Part shown: positions 46,301 through 59,303 of the stretch, in pieces
Layout of the letters: every line of letters begins with the position of its first letter
Position numbering within the stretch: the stretch's first letter is position 1
Source: Anarhynchus alexandrinus
Lineage: Eukaryota; Chordata; Aves; Charadriiformes; Charadriidae
Length of the DNA: 64,000 nt
Direction of reading: 5' to 3'
Assembly: GCA_008711295.1 (NCBI GenBank)
Contig: VUYV01000082.1
Location: forward strand, 267,255-331,254
Made by a program: the position numbers and the translations under genes
Notes under the pieces: model-generated
Database searches by the model: none
What the model saw: only the letters and a program-made list of their open reading frames with translations
What the model was told of the DNA's origin: nothing

Positions 46301-47764
46301 TCCTTAAACTTTGTGTCTGGCACTATAGTTGATTTCATTAACCATTCTCACTACTGAACAGCTGCAGAACTGGGCTGAATTAAATTAAGAACATACTTCT
46401 CTTGAACCTCTGGAGAGAATTTAATTAAAATTGAAATCTGAAAATTATTAAAAACATGGGTCAGAAGACAAAGAGAACTAGAGGGACTTAAGCTAGTGCA
46501 GGAGAAGGAAAGTGTGACCTGGTGGTACCACTTACGATGTTCCCATTCTCCTAAATAAATGACATGGACATAATACTTGATGAGGCCAAAGACATTGCGG
46601 CTTCTGTTTCACCCATGCTAAAAGGGTGAGCAAGCACTAAGTGTTAGTTCTATGACTTTTCTTTCCCAGCTATTAAAGAGGAGCAGGGAGGACTCATTTG
46701 ATTTTTGTGGACAGTTCTTTTAAAAAGCTTGATTTTTGTTTAAGTTAAGCCTAACGAGCAGAATTTCATAAGTCTGACATACTGGTATTGCTCCCCATGT
46801 GCTAATATCACTTGCTCTTCCATCAAGATGGATGTATTTATGCCCTGAAGTATACAGAGAAGTCTTAAGAACATTGATCTTGAGAAGTGAGTGAAGGTGA
46901 TACAAAACCAAGCACATCTCCTGTGTTCTGCTGTTGTAGAATTTCTGTTCTTACGGACTTTTCTGTCAATTTTGTTACTAATATGCTCTGTCACTGAGGA
47001 AAGTGAGTAACATGTACTTCTAGTCAATTTAGCAACAAGTTGGGTTTTTCCTCTTGCTTTAATTTACACTTAAATGCTAAGAAGTGTACCTGTCCTGGTA
47101 CTTAGGGCATCTGCAGCATAATTTAAAACTAAAGGTGCAGAACAGGAGAGATAAGGTATGCGCTTTATTTCTGTAATGTTTAGCAGAATTTCTGTTGTTC
47201 ACCTTTGAATTGCAGCTTCTCTAGCACTGAATAATCTGTGTCTAAATTAAATGCTATATACCAATAAAGCAGTGTCGTTTGCTTGGATTTGAATACTTGC
47301 AGAATGGAGACTCTATTCTCTTGTTCCTGCTCTAATCTGAAGCCTTGTATAAGTAAAGAGAATGATATGCTGAAGGGGAAGAAGCAAATAAAGGGAAATT
47401 GTCTCCTTTTCTCGCCAAGCCATTTATTACTCTGGTGTTGAGAAGCTACAGTAAATTCAACTGACATAATGTACCCAAGGTTTACTGGTCTATGAATTTT
47501 TAAAAAGTGGCTATAGGTCAAGTGTGCTTTCTAAACATCTTCAAACACAAAGGGAGGAGGTGGAAAAGGACCTCACACGCAGGCACCGAAGGACCAAAGA
47601 GCAAGATCATGAAGTACCCTATTTTTCACAAGCACCTAGTATCCCCAGCTGAGGTTGAGCCTGGCAAATATAAGCACCTGCTATAAGCACTTACAGTGCT
47701 CCCCTTTTCTCACCCACCCCAGTCTAATTATCCTATAAACAAAGATGGCAAAAGAAAATGGAAG

Positions 47765-47890
47765 TAAAGAGATCATATCTTTTTGCCCAGAGCCACACCG
47801 TAGGTCTGTGGCTGAGCAAGGAAGAAAATGCAGGTCTCTCGTATCTCAGGATATTTCTTTTTCTATAGGACCATGCCGCTGCTTAGTATC
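47765..47890 (-). mobile_element. Ancient tRNA-derived SINE remnant
   Basis: On the + strand, 'gtctgtggctgagcaagg', 'aaatgcaggtctctcgta' and 'ggaccatgccgctgct' follow the antisense of old amniote tRNA-type SINEs ('...agagccaggaatagaacccaggtctcc...'). It is diverged, and the limits are approximate. Confidence 0.4.
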
Positions 47891-48059
47891 AAGTGTTTAT
47901 GCTATCGGGATGAAGGACCAAAATGGATGAATACTTTACTTGTCAAAATGAGATGATAAATAGGTGTTTCTGGGCTTGCTGTTTTAACATGCAATAAATT
48001 TTTAGAATGTCTTCACATTACTCACACTACAGCATAGACAAAAGGCATGATGTACATTG

Positions 48060-48376
48060 CTCTTTCTTAACCTTGCTGTTAGCACAAAAGCTGAGAATTC
48101 TTGAGTTTTGGACACCCAAATGTATTTTACAATAAAAAAAGTTTAAAAACACTAGAACTGCCTCGATTCTGTGGAAAAGTGTAGGAAAAACACTTCTTTC
48201 GTAGCATGACTGATGAAAGTCAAACAATGTTGAAAGGATAGAACTCAAAAAAAGAAATGTTAAATGCATACAATAATTTAGGGGATAGCAATAAAACCCT
48301 GAAGTTAGACAGTGATAATATATTACATGAAAGGGGAGGTACCTTGCTGAATTCTTTCACTTGCTTTCATTTCCCA
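48060..48376 (+). repeat. Direct duplication, copy 1 (317 bp)
   Basis: Starts CTCTTTCTTAACCTTGC and ends TTTCATTTCCCA, directly against the N at 48377. Copy 2 follows with four substitutions and two small indels by my reading. Both copies contain an identical shadow frame on the - strand. Probably an assembly duplication. Confidence 0.92.
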
Positions 48377-48377
48377 N
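48377..48377. other. Single-base N at duplication junction
   Basis: Separates the two tandem copies exactly. This position suggests that two overlapping contigs were joined without merging the overlap. Confidence 0.9.
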
Positions 48378-48699
48378 CTCTTTCTTAACCTTGCTGTTAG
48401 CACAAAAGCTGAGAATTCTTGAGTTTTGGACAAGCAAATGTATTTTACAATAAAAAAAGTTTAAAAACACTAGAACTGCCTCGATTCTGTGGAAAAGTGT
48501 AGGAAAAACACTTCTTTCGTAGCATGACTGATGAAAGTCAAACAATGTTGAAAGGATAGAACTCAAAAAAAGAAATGTTAAATGCATACAATAATTTAGG
48601 GAATAGCAATAAAACCCTGAAGTTAGGACAGTGATAATATATTACGTGAAAGGGGAGGTACCTTGCTGTCTGAATTCTTTCACTTGCTTTCATTTCCCA
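48378..48699 (+). repeat. Direct duplication, copy 2 (322 bp)
   Basis: Repeats copy 1. Differences seen: CCC/AGC after 'ttggaca', GGGG/GGGA before 'atagc', one inserted G in 'agttaggacag', ATTACA/ATTACG, and a 4-base insertion (TCTG or equivalent) after 'ccttgctg'. The sequence runs on uninterrupted to the right. Confidence 0.92.
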
Positions 48700-51600
48700 G
48701 CAAATAAATAACATCTGTGCCCCTTAGCTTATGCCATCCTAATGGCCTACAGGGAGGTAGAAAAAGCACCACCTAAAGAAAATGAGAAGGATGATTATGC
48801 TTTTGTGGTCCCGGCCTTTCCTGTTTTTCTTCTCTCTGCGCATCTTTTCTCTCATGCTGTCAAGAATAAAGAATGGCGTTTGGTTTTAGCTGTCTCCAAG
48901 GCAATTTCGTAACAGGATGAGTTTTGTTTCCTTGCTTCAAAACTTCCCGTGGATAACTTCAAATATAGTCAGATGCTCTGTTTTTTCCTGAGCTCTTATT
49001 GGCACCTGAGATCAGCCAGTAGTGGTTCACTGTCATAGATTTTGGTAGTATTGCAGGTGACAGTGTTGTAACTGTATGCTGCTTCCTTTAAGTCACTCTT
49101 GATGGCTTACCAGAGTCTAACTCCAAGGAACTTTGTCAGCAGTTCTTATGTGTTTTTTACTCATGTGAGTCTTAAATCTTAAAAAAATGTATTTTGCTGT
49201 AACGGCTCGGAAGCTTAGTAATTTGTTCTTACATGGCTTAGTTGTTAATATAGTATGCATAAAACTGTATAATTAATGCTTTTAAAAATAAACTCTAGCT
49301 TTGCTTATATTGTGAAATCTTTTATACAGTCATGGCTTCAGGAACATGTAGGAAATGAAGCACCTTAAAAGCACACCACTGGGTTGGTTTTTTGAAGTTG
49401 GAAGTAGGTTGCAAAATCTCAAAAAAAAATGCTTGTGTTCTATTTAGTATCTATCTTTAGTACAGCTATTCAGAGTTAAAAATCTTCTGTTGTTGCGTTT
49501 CACTAATATTTGAAGCCATGAGGTGATGGTTTTTATAATCTTTAATTAAATTGCAAGGATAGCCTTCCAATGTATGAAGGGAGGGTTAGGCTTCCACCTC
49601 CCATGGCAAGTCAGTGGGAGTTTTGTGCCCTTTGGGATCTCCCCTGCAGTGCTTCTGACATTTTGCAGTGACGCTTCTGTAGCAGCAGGTAGATGCAACT
49701 TCAAAAAAAAAAAAAACAAAACAGTCTGAATCTGGGAGGATTGGTCTCTTTGTAGTCAAATGAGTGTTCAGGTTTTATCTGACTGAAATTAAAGACCAGA
49801 GCACCAGATGGAAGATGTGTATAGGCTCTGCTGCTAACAAAGATGAGTGGAAACTCTCCTTAATTTCAGTGGGTATTGATCAGATCAGGTGATTTGTGAA
49901 GTGATCCGTGGTATTTAAAGTCCTAGAAGAAACTTTCATGACTGTTAATGAAAAGTCAGATATGTTTTTGTGCTGTATTTATTTACTGATAAGGTAGTCT
50001 GTCTGGCCCAGTATGTCTCTGAAGTGTTCATTCAGCATCTTGGTTTGGGGAAGGCTGGTAACTTGGCTTCTTGTGTTGTTAATGTGGTACTGCTCCACAG
50101 TTCCTGAAGAGAAGGAGAGTCCAGCTGGTGAACCAGCTGTTGAATTTGGGTAAATTGCTACAGACCACCTTGTAGCAGCTGCTGTCAACAACTGCTAAGT
50201 CTAATAGAAATGCACTTAAACAGGAAACAGAATAAACTGGTCTTTTCCTGGAGTTCTCTGAACTGTCCATTCAGTTCTGTGTTAATCCTCAAAACCAAAC
50301 AGACTTCACAACTGTTGCTTCAGCTCGCAAAGCAAAGTTAATTGTATGGAAAACTCTCTTAACAATAGAAACAAAATTCGTGTAAGAAGTTGAGCTTTGC
50401 CAGGTAATTTGACTGTGGATCTAGACTGGTCATTTTTTGTTTCTTAGGCATTTTTTAAAAAAATGCTTCAAAGATGCCACCTTCAGAAACATTTAGTGCA
50501 GGGCTGGCATACTGTGCTCAAGTCAGGGGGTTGTACGGCTCTGTGGAAGCAGCATTAAGTTAATGTTGAAGAACTCTGAAAGCTCTGTACTTGAGTATCT
50601 TTTTCTACATACTTGTTCATGAAATTCCCATGGTAAGTACGTATACACCTGCACAGGTGGTCAAATGTGGGGTTTATACTGTTGCAGTGTCTGTAATACC
50701 CTGACGAAGATTTCTCGTGTTGCCTGTGTGATAGGAAGAGGTGGAGCTCGCTCCTTGTTTTCAAACACTTACTGGATTAATCTAGTCAGGGCTGTGGAGA
50801 TGTAGTCAAGGTCTTGCTCATCTGGGTGGTGGTTTTGGGTGGGCTTCACCCCAGGACAAGCATACTAGAAATCATATTGTGAGTTCCTACTGTCTGACTT
50901 TGTTTACAGATTGTCTTTTAACATTGTTGAAGACTTGTGGGTTTTTTCTCCCTTATTCTTCTGGAGTGTCTGTTCTAGATTTGCTTTAGACTTAACCTTC
51001 TTTTTTTTAATTTTGGCTTTGGTTGTAAGCAATCACAGTAACAAAACTTGCTTGGATGTCCCAAGTGGAACTTTTGTTTTGAACTTTGGGTCAGGGTGAT
51101 GGGCTGCTGTGCTCCCTGCCTTTTTGTTGTGGTGGTAATGAAAAGTGCAATTCCAGAGACTGTTCTCCAAGAACTATTTTTTACTTTACTAGTATTCCTA
51201 TGCTTTTTTTATCACTTTCTTATTGACATTTACTGCCTGAGACCACGATATGAATTTCAGGTCCTAAGTTGACTTCTGTGCTAGCGCTATTCAACTCAGT
51301 TGCTACTCTGGCTTTTTTGGTAATCTGTTCGTTAGACACAAATCTTGTGGGGTGAGAAGGGGGGAAGGAACTGTGTCCTGTGAGGTACAATGCAGTTTGT
51401 AGTGCCACTTATCTGGGAAATTCTTTGTGGCTATACTTCTGGCTCTGGTACTCATGCGTAGTAGTGTTGTTCTGAGGGTAAGGCATAAAAACCCCTATGG
51501 AATCCTCCCCCATCAAGTAATCTCTTCTGTCCTGTCTTTTCTCCCTTTTGATTGATCATCTGATTGTCCGTTTCTGTCATAAAAGGTAATTTTTCTGTAA

Positions 51601-52397
51601 TTCAGATGTTACTGTTCTGACCTGCAGATTCTTGGAGTGTTGTATTTTCTCATGCTGCTTTTTTATGATTAATGTTTATCCCCTGCAGTCACGTTGGTAT
51701 AAAGCATTAGTGAAGTATTTTGGCTTCAAGAGCAATCTGTGTTGACGAAGCAGCAGTTTTGCTGGTTTGGTAAACCTGCTACAGCCTAAGTCTTCCAATA
51801 AAAATGCATTATGTTTCTATGTCAGAGGTAACATTTCTAAGAATCTTACTTAGGGATGGGAGAAGTCCGTAGATTAAGTTGAAGTGGCAACACAAATTAT
51901 AGCTGTTACCAAACATGGAGTACTAATACTTGTATGTCGAGCAGCAGTTACTTGGGTTTGGTTTCTTTTTTCTCAGCCTCCTCACTGAAACAACCTCAGC
52001 TTATAATTTTGCAGGTATTGTAGGTGTGACTGTTCTACTTTGACATATTTTTAAAACTTCTCTCTAGCCTTGTTACTCTGGATACTCAGGTTTTCAGTCC
52101 TGATACTGAGAAAACTTGGTAACTGGCAATGGTGGATAGCATCTGCCATTTTGGCCTAATGCTTTTGCCAATGTTGATGTACTTGGATTGTATCCATGAG
52201 CAAAACTGCTTTTGATGATTTTTGGAGGTATTTTGCAATAGTTTCTGTTTTGAAGAGCTAATGCAGAATACCTAGTTTCTCAAGTCAAGTCAGCTGAAAA
52301 CTCAAAAGTTATATGTAAGCTTAGCAAAAGTAGTTTCCTGTTACCACCAATATTCTGATGCTCAAACTGTTCTTTTTGTTTGTTTGTGTTTGCATAG

Positions 52398-53006
52398 AAA
52401 CTATGTGAGGGAATTCTAAACATCCTTGAAAAAGACACAAAAACTTCATGTCAAGTTGCCTGCCTGGAGGCTCTCCGGATTCTCTCCAGGGACAAGAAGG
52501 TTTTAGTGCCTGTAACCACGAAGAGGAACATGCAGATCCTTATGAGGCTAGCAAAGCTGGACACTGTGGAAGATCCTTTGGAGAGAGTGTCTGAATTTCC
52601 TGTTATAGTAGAAGCTTTAAAATGCCTCTGTAACATTATTTTTAATAGTGCTGTTGCACAGAAGCTCAGTTTGGAACTGAATCTTGCGGCTATGCTCTGC
52701 AATCTTCTGGAAAAATGCAAGGACCGACAGTTTGTTGGTGACATTAAATGCTTTGATTTGCGTCTGCTCTTCCTCTTGTCACTTCTGCACACAGATATCA
52801 GATCGCAGTTGCGTCAGGAACTACAAGGGGTGCAAGTTTTGACTCAGGCTTTGGAAAGTTCCCTGAGTGTAAGATGGACAGAAGAATATAAAGCAGCAGA
52901 AGATCGTGACAGACCTCCTTTATCTTTGCAAGAGACAGATTGTGCCATTGAGGCACTAAAGGCTCTTTTTAATGTAACACTTGACAGCTGGAATGTCCAC
53001 AGCAAG
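52398..53006 (+). CDS. RIC8B: RIC8B large internal exon (armadillo-like core)
   Basis: A 609-base exon of 203 codons, phase 0 in and out, between TTTGCATAG and GTAAGG. It starts [20 protein letters not shown] and continues through [100 protein letters not shown] to DSWNVHSK. The repeated leucine-rich amphipathic helices are the superhelical core that cradles the G-alpha C-terminus. The wording fits RIC8B rather than RIC8A, and the RFX4 neighbour supports this. At over 600 bases it is far longer than a usual internal vertebrate exon. It is intact, with no stop or frameshift. Confidence 0.96.
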
Positions 53007-56000
53007 GTAAGGTTTAGTTGAAGTGGTTTTTAAATTGGTTTTGTTTAGCCTGCAAGAGCCAGAACCAGCACGTAGATACATGAGGCAGCTGTTGTCCAAG
53101 GCCCAGAGCAAGGATTTTACTACTTAATTTTTACTACTGTAATTTTGATGGAATATGATTGCGTTTTTCAAAATAGCAGCTGCGGTAGTTCGAGATTTTG
53201 CATCATTATTTCTCTATATGAAAAATCAGTCTGAGAAAATTTGTCTGTCTGAATTCTGCTTGTGTCATGTATTGATGATCTTGGGCTTTCAAGAGGTGTT
53301 GAGTCTTTAATGCTCATTGCTTTGAATACCAAAATAACTTTTTTGTTCTTGTTACTACTTAGGCAAAAAAATCTAATCAATTCATTTTCTGTGTAATGGG
53401 GGAGTAGCTTGGATTATATAATGCAGGTTAGAACTGTATGTTTTCAGATAAAAAATGCTAAGACAACCATTTCCTAAGAGTCTGAGATTTGTAAAAGAAA
53501 ATAAATGCTGTTCACTAATAATTAGCTGACTTCTAATATTAATGTTTCGGATGGCTACATCTCTGGAGATTGTGGACTATGGCAATAGGGTAATAACTGG
53601 AGCTGAAAAGTCTTCCTAGTTTTCTTCTGTTTTTCTGAGCATAACAATAAGCACTTCAACTGTAATTTTTAACAAAGAACTCACTGTTTTTAATATCTTA
53701 CTCTCCCATCCTCCCAACCCCAGGTTTGGACTTAAACATTATCTTTTAAGATGAAGTCAAGTACAAGAACCAAATGTACCTCCATTGTTATGTCTTATGA
53801 ATAAGATTTATCTTGGGTGGGTTTTTTTCATTGCAACATCAAATCTACTTTTTTCTTTTTTTTTTCTTCCTATGTGTTGCATCCCTAAATTTATAAAAAG
53901 AAATTATAAGATAACTTTTTTGTTGAATAACCTAAGTCTGTGCTACAGTAATAGAATTAAATAGAGGATTTTTTTTTTTTTTTTTTAGTTCACATCGTAT
54001 TGTCTCTAAAACAGTGTTAACTTGTGACTGGGCATTGTAAATATGCAGCATATAAAGCTAAGTAGAAGTTTACAGTAGTTGATAAATAATTGTTCTCTTT
54101 AGTGCATTGAACTAAATAGCTAATATGATATTAATTATAACATTAAGGAATTTAAAACTTGAGGAAAGTATGAAGCTTATTCTTTGCTTTAATGTCTCAA
54201 GGATATTCAGAATAAGAAATCTTGACATTTAAGATTGAATGAGGGGAAAAAATCAGAAAAGCTAATACTTAAATTTCAAGGAAATGTGAAGAAAGTGAGG
54301 GGCTTTCTTCTTGTTTATATCCTTTATTAAAAATATCTTTAACTTTGTCAGAAAAAGTTCTTTGTATAGACAGGTGATTGTTGTGGAGGTAGGAACTTGA
54401 GTAGAGAAACTGGACTCAAAAGTCAAGCACGTAACACAGCTGTATGAATGTTTGCTACTTCAGAGTTTGAGAACTATCATCTTTGCAATTAAGTACTTCT
54501 GTGTGGAGGAAATAATGTCAGGTGTTAAGCTGGAAAATGAAGCTGTATTACATGTTCACCTCTTGAGAAGTAAGCTCTCGAAATCTGGATCTTGAAGTTG
54601 GTGTACTCTTACAAAATACTGGGAATCTTGAGGAATTAAAAGCCCAGTTTACTGCAGAAAAGCAGGTGGGAGGTGGCACACAGCTGTGGCATGACCTGAT
54701 GAGTTTTCATTTGGCTGCTGCCTGTGGAATGAGGGAGGTTTCATCCCACAGAACTTTTCTTCCCTGAAGACCCCAAGCACACAGCTGTCAGGAGAACTTC
54801 CTTCATATCAGAGAATGTTGTAGTGTTAGTACCTTTTTAATTTTTTTTTGTTTTCAGTTTGGATGAGAGTTTAAGACATTCTGGGATGGGAGAAGCTTAT
54901 TTTGTGTGTTGAGATAAAGCTTATATAATAACTCTTCGTAAAAGTTCCTAAACGCAAGCAATCCTTAAATTAAAGAGCTCTTTAGTAGTTGTAAACTGTT
55001 ACCCAGGTATGTTAGGTGGCATTCTGCTTCGCAAGTATCCCTGTGGAAATATTAATGATCAGTAAGAAAAGTAAACAGCGTGTTAATTAAGTGGGCTGAA
55101 GATGCAGAATTTGAAGAGATTACAAACACTAGGCGGAATGGAAAATAAAAGGAGACCAGAGGGGTTAGGCGTGTGGGGAGAAAACAAAATGAGATCCGTC
55201 CTAAGGGGAAGAGAACCATTTGAAACACCAATATTTAATGACTGGGGATGGTTTCAAAGCAGACAAGAGCTGCAGGTGGTAGGGTTGGCAGATTTGGGTG
55301 CTGATGTTACAAAAGATACATTGGGGCGCTTTGTGCTAGGTCAAACACACCAGAACATATGATGGATGCCAAGAAGAGCTAATGAAAAAGGACCAGGACA
55401 ATGACACACAGTTAAATGATTGCAATTACTGGTGTACTTTTGTGTGGCTGCTGTCTGGTGGGAGATCGGAAGGGGGAGTTGCTTGGAGAGAGCAAAAGTA
55501 GGGCAAATAAGGTTGCTGAGAGTAGAGAAGTTATTAAGGAAATGGTGAAAAGGTATCAAGGGAACAGAAGCAAGTGAATTAGGAAAGGAAACAGACTCGG
55601 TGGGGGAATGAAACTGTTGGCAGCAAAAAGCCTAAACGAGGAGGCGGCAAACGAAATGAAGAACATATGTAATATAAATGGATGAAGAGGCGGCCGGCTG
55701 TAAATACAGGAAGGAAGATAGTAGTGGTATATTAGGAATAGTGGAATGGAATTGAGCAAATGCTTGTAACAGGGTTTTCTGGTAGTGGAGGCTCATTTGA
55801 CTGGAAAAAAAAGTCCCCAATGCCTTTTAAAAGGCCTGGTTAAAAGGCCAGCATATGGCAGCTACGTTGCATTAAGCAATCAGTGAACTCTAAAGTACAG
55901 TCCTTTTATTGCTAGGGATGGGTGTTATGATCTAATAGGTATTTTCCATCTTTAATTTTTATTATTCTAGTGACCTGAAACCCCCACTTGCAATCTTCAA

Positions 56001-56036
56001 AATGAAAAAATATCTTCATAATTTATATTTATATAG
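53007..56036 (+). other. RIC8B: RIC8B intron (phase 0)
   Basis: From GTAAGG to TATATATAG. It is AT-rich with T runs (53966-53987) and a markedly purine-rich block at about 55100-55760. No extra exon is seen. Confidence 0.85.
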
Positions 56037-56131
56037 AATGAATCTCATCAATTTCGTTACATGGCTGCCATCCTTCGACACTGCTTATTAACCACGGGCC
56101 CTACTGAAGACAAAACTGAAGAGTTGCACAG
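56037..56131 (+). CDS. RIC8B: RIC8B internal exon
   Basis: A 95-base exon, phase 0 in and phase 2 out, bounded by TATATAG and GTCAGT. It encodes [20 protein letters not shown] then [11 protein letters not shown] and the first two bases of a serine. The match to the RIC8B segment after VHSK is clear, and the split serine codon is completed by the next exon (AG|C). It continues the helical core. The GTCAGT donor is slightly weaker than consensus. Confidence 0.95.
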
Positions 56132-58386
56132 GTCAGTAGAATTGCAGAACCAATCTATTTTAAAAGGCTATTATTTATTTATTTAAAAATAGAATAAAAT
56201 TACTTTAACTAAAACCTGAAGTAGGACTCTGAGAAGCAATAAAAACTGTAGTTTTGAGTAAAACATTAGGAAGCTTTTTGATGAAAACTGTTTGCCTGAA
56301 ATACTGTTTAAACATGTCCACTATTCCAGAGAGAAAGTGACTGGTGAGGTTGTTATTTTTAATCAATAACAATGAAGCTGACCTTTTTGAAATCTGTTTT
56401 CTTGTGTAACTGAGGATGAAAATATATATGGAAGTTCTAGAGGTAGTGCAAATTACAGTGGAATGCAACTTTTGTCGTTTTGCACAGAAGCTGATGCAAA
56501 ACCTGCATTTGAAGATTTTTGTATGTAACTTTTGCGATTCTGATGGATTGGGATGGAAGTAACAAGTTGATATTTTATCTCCAGTGGTTCTAGGCTACTT
56601 TATTAAAAGTACAAATATCAGTTCCCTGGTAAGAATATTTTGCTTCCCCCCCCTCCTTTTTTCCAAAGACAAGTGAATCTTCTTGCACTTTTAGGTGCAC
56701 TGGGTTTTTTTCCTTCCTCAGTCCTGCCCCCTCAACTGTTCATTATGTATTTGCAGCCAATAATTCAATCAAAATTCAGTGTATTTTTACTGAGGTGGTA
56801 GTTCTCTGTTCAGTGTTACTAGTTTTTTCCCATGACATCCTTATTTTTATACAGGTAGGTCAGCTGTTCACAGGGCCCAATAGTACGGTAGCCTCAAATG
56901 CTATTCCACGTTCTCACTCAGCAATGAAAGTTAGTGTTGCTATTTTCTTCATCTGAGATGTCTGTATATCTAAGTGTAGGATCGTTTGAAGATCATCTTC
57001 TGAACCAGCAGTCTCAAGGAAGGATATAGCTTTTAACACCCAGCAGACTTGAAAGTGTTAAATTAACTCAATTAAAATCTTGGAAATCTCTTAGAGATCA
57101 GCAGTCTTAGTAGGTGAACACTAAAATCCTACATCAGAGCCGTTCTCAGTTGGTGCAGACTTGTTTGGAATAATTTAGGATACCGCTGCAGTAGTTGCCA
57201 TGACTGAAGTTAATGCTGTGTCCTAAAAGGCAGTCGGTATTTTCTCTTTGCTGCTGCTTATGATGGGTGTTTTCCACTCTCATCCTCCTTTGAGGGAGGG
57301 ACTGGTGAGAATAAGTTCCCTACTGCTGGGAAAATTGAACAGATTTGGATAAATTCAACAGCTGCAAGAAGACAGAGATCGGCCTGTAGCAGTTAAGCTT
57401 GTACACATTCAACAAGACTGCCTGATATCTGGTGAATTATTATACAGCTGATGCTCCTCCTGTGAAGACATGTTCTGTTCCCTTGTCTGGGAATCTGACT
57501 AGTCTAATCACCCTGTAAAATATATTGCCCTGTAAAATGTAATTATCTTGTGCTATTGCGAAAGGATGCATGTTATGCAGGTCCTTCTGGTTTTAGCTTT
57601 TGCAAACCCTTGCAGATGACATCCAAAAAGGGCTTTACATACAGAAGTAGGCAGCGGTGGAGAATATGTAGTATTGGTGTGATTTCTGTCCGTGCTGTTT
57701 TCAGTTAAGAGGAATATTATGTGTAGAGATGCTGCCCACACGGACCTTATGGAGACACCAAGTCAAGGCAAGGATTCTCCCTAATTCTGCGAGGGGGAAG
57801 CAGAAAAGAAATGAGAATGGTTAGCACTGCCTCGTGTCACTTCAGTTGTTTCCCCTTCTCCGTCAGACTCAGTATAGCACTGTTTCAGTCTTTCTGTTAT
57901 GCTGGGAAAGCGACTTTCTCCCTTTGTTAGCTAACTGTAGCAAGTTTGTTTAGCTCAAGTTGATAGAAGAAAGAATGCAGGTGTAGTATTGCTGCATGTA
58001 GTATTCGATCTTGATTCATGCTATACTCGGGGTTTTTTTAACATGCTTAGAAGAGCACTGCACAGGTTTTGACTTTTGTGATTCAAGTATTTCAGCCAGT
58101 TTGCAGAGCCCGAGTTTTGTCTTTGAATGCTACAGGATGCAATAAAAGCTGAATAATTTAATACGCTTTTCCACCAAAACTATTCATCATAAGGCAACTC
58201 TGGAATAGAAAAAGTATAGTCAGAACTAACGCCCCTGCAAATCCTCAGAAGGATCAGGGGCCCGGATCAGAGCGCCCCACTTCAGTCCCCTGGTGTATTT
58301 GCTCAAGCAAATCTTTCATTCCTGACAGGAGCTTCAATAATGAATGAGTAAACTTGTGTTGGCAGTCTATAGCTAACATAGCATAG

Positions 58387-59303
58387 CTAAAAAAATGAGG
58401 CTGTGTCATCGTTGGGGCTGTTCAGTATGCTGGACTCTGACTGTGCAATCTCTATTGCTAGAGATGAGGTGTGAGTCAGAGAGCAGAGCGCAACTTCTCG
58501 CTCTTCATTCCACCTGGAGCCTATCAGTATGGCAATTATGAAAATAACATTAAAAATGGAATAAAAGATAAGCAGTCCTGAATCCAGGATAAACTTTACC
58601 AAGCATCAGGGAGGCATAAGTACATTTCTTGGAACTGCTGATCACTTGCACTTCTGTAAGTTTGTAAATCTGCAGCATGTTAAGATGCTTAAATGAAGGG
58701 TTTGGGCAGCCTGTTAAAGCACATTGTATGAATGAATGCTTATGCTCTGCATGTTCAAGTTGAGGATTTATTTTATGCAATCATCAGGTGTCGGATACAT
58801 GCCCTGAGCTGTGATGTACTGATGGTCAGCGTGACTCTATTTCTAATAAATAAGCAGAAGTTACCTATAAAAATATCTTAACTAATTTAGTACCTGGTAT
58901 TGTTGTCATTATTGTGGTTCTGTCATGTCATTACTTAACGTTTGAATATGAACAGCTTAAAGCACCACATATTAGAGTGAGTGCCATTTTTGCCCACTAA
59001 CAAGGTTTTAATCAAGGCATTCAGCAGCTCTAAATAGGCCTTTGCTTCTGAATTTGCATATCAGGAGGGGGCTGGGAGCATGAGTGGGTGGATGTCATGT
59101 CCCAGTGATTAATGATCTCTAGGAAGCCGAAAAGGGGAGAGTAATATACGCAGTATTTCTACCCCCTGGAGTAGGAATGCAAACACTATTGTGCAGATCT
59201 GTGCATAGTCACTGACTTCCTGGTAGCTGGAGAATTTCATACACTCCTCTACCACAAATAAAACTGTCAGTGGAGTGACAAAGATCAGAAAGCCGGGCTT
59301 CAT
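58387..59303 (-). other. Antisense pair of hydrophobic open frames, unidentified
   Basis: Two short frames on the - strand look more protein-like than chance. The first (59303-59109) starts with ATG and has two hydrophobic spans, around GFLIFVTPLTVLFVVEECMK and YAQICTIVFAFLLQGVEILR, ending LPRDH. The second (58602-58387) has one span around LLIFYSIFNVIFIIAILIGS, then a polar tail ending NDDTASFF. The spacing recalls small four-span membrane proteins such as the TMEM17/TMEM216 group, but I cannot confirm this. No convincing donor joins them. It may be a gene, a decayed copy or chance. Confidence 0.2.

Larger units (their letters stand above)
40411..52397 (+). other. RIC8B: RIC8B intron (phase 0)
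   Basis: A 12-kb intron from GTAAGT to GTTTGCATAG. It contains a small CR1 tail (43267-43344), single Ns at 43359 and 48377, a 0.32-kb direct duplication (48060-48699) and a MIR-like remnant near 47765-47890. No other exon is recognised. Confidence 0.85.

Noticed and set aside
48027..48587. Two identical minus-strand frames of about 80 codons
   Set aside because: Identical only because the underlying 0.32-kb sequence is duplicated at the single N. No protein character.
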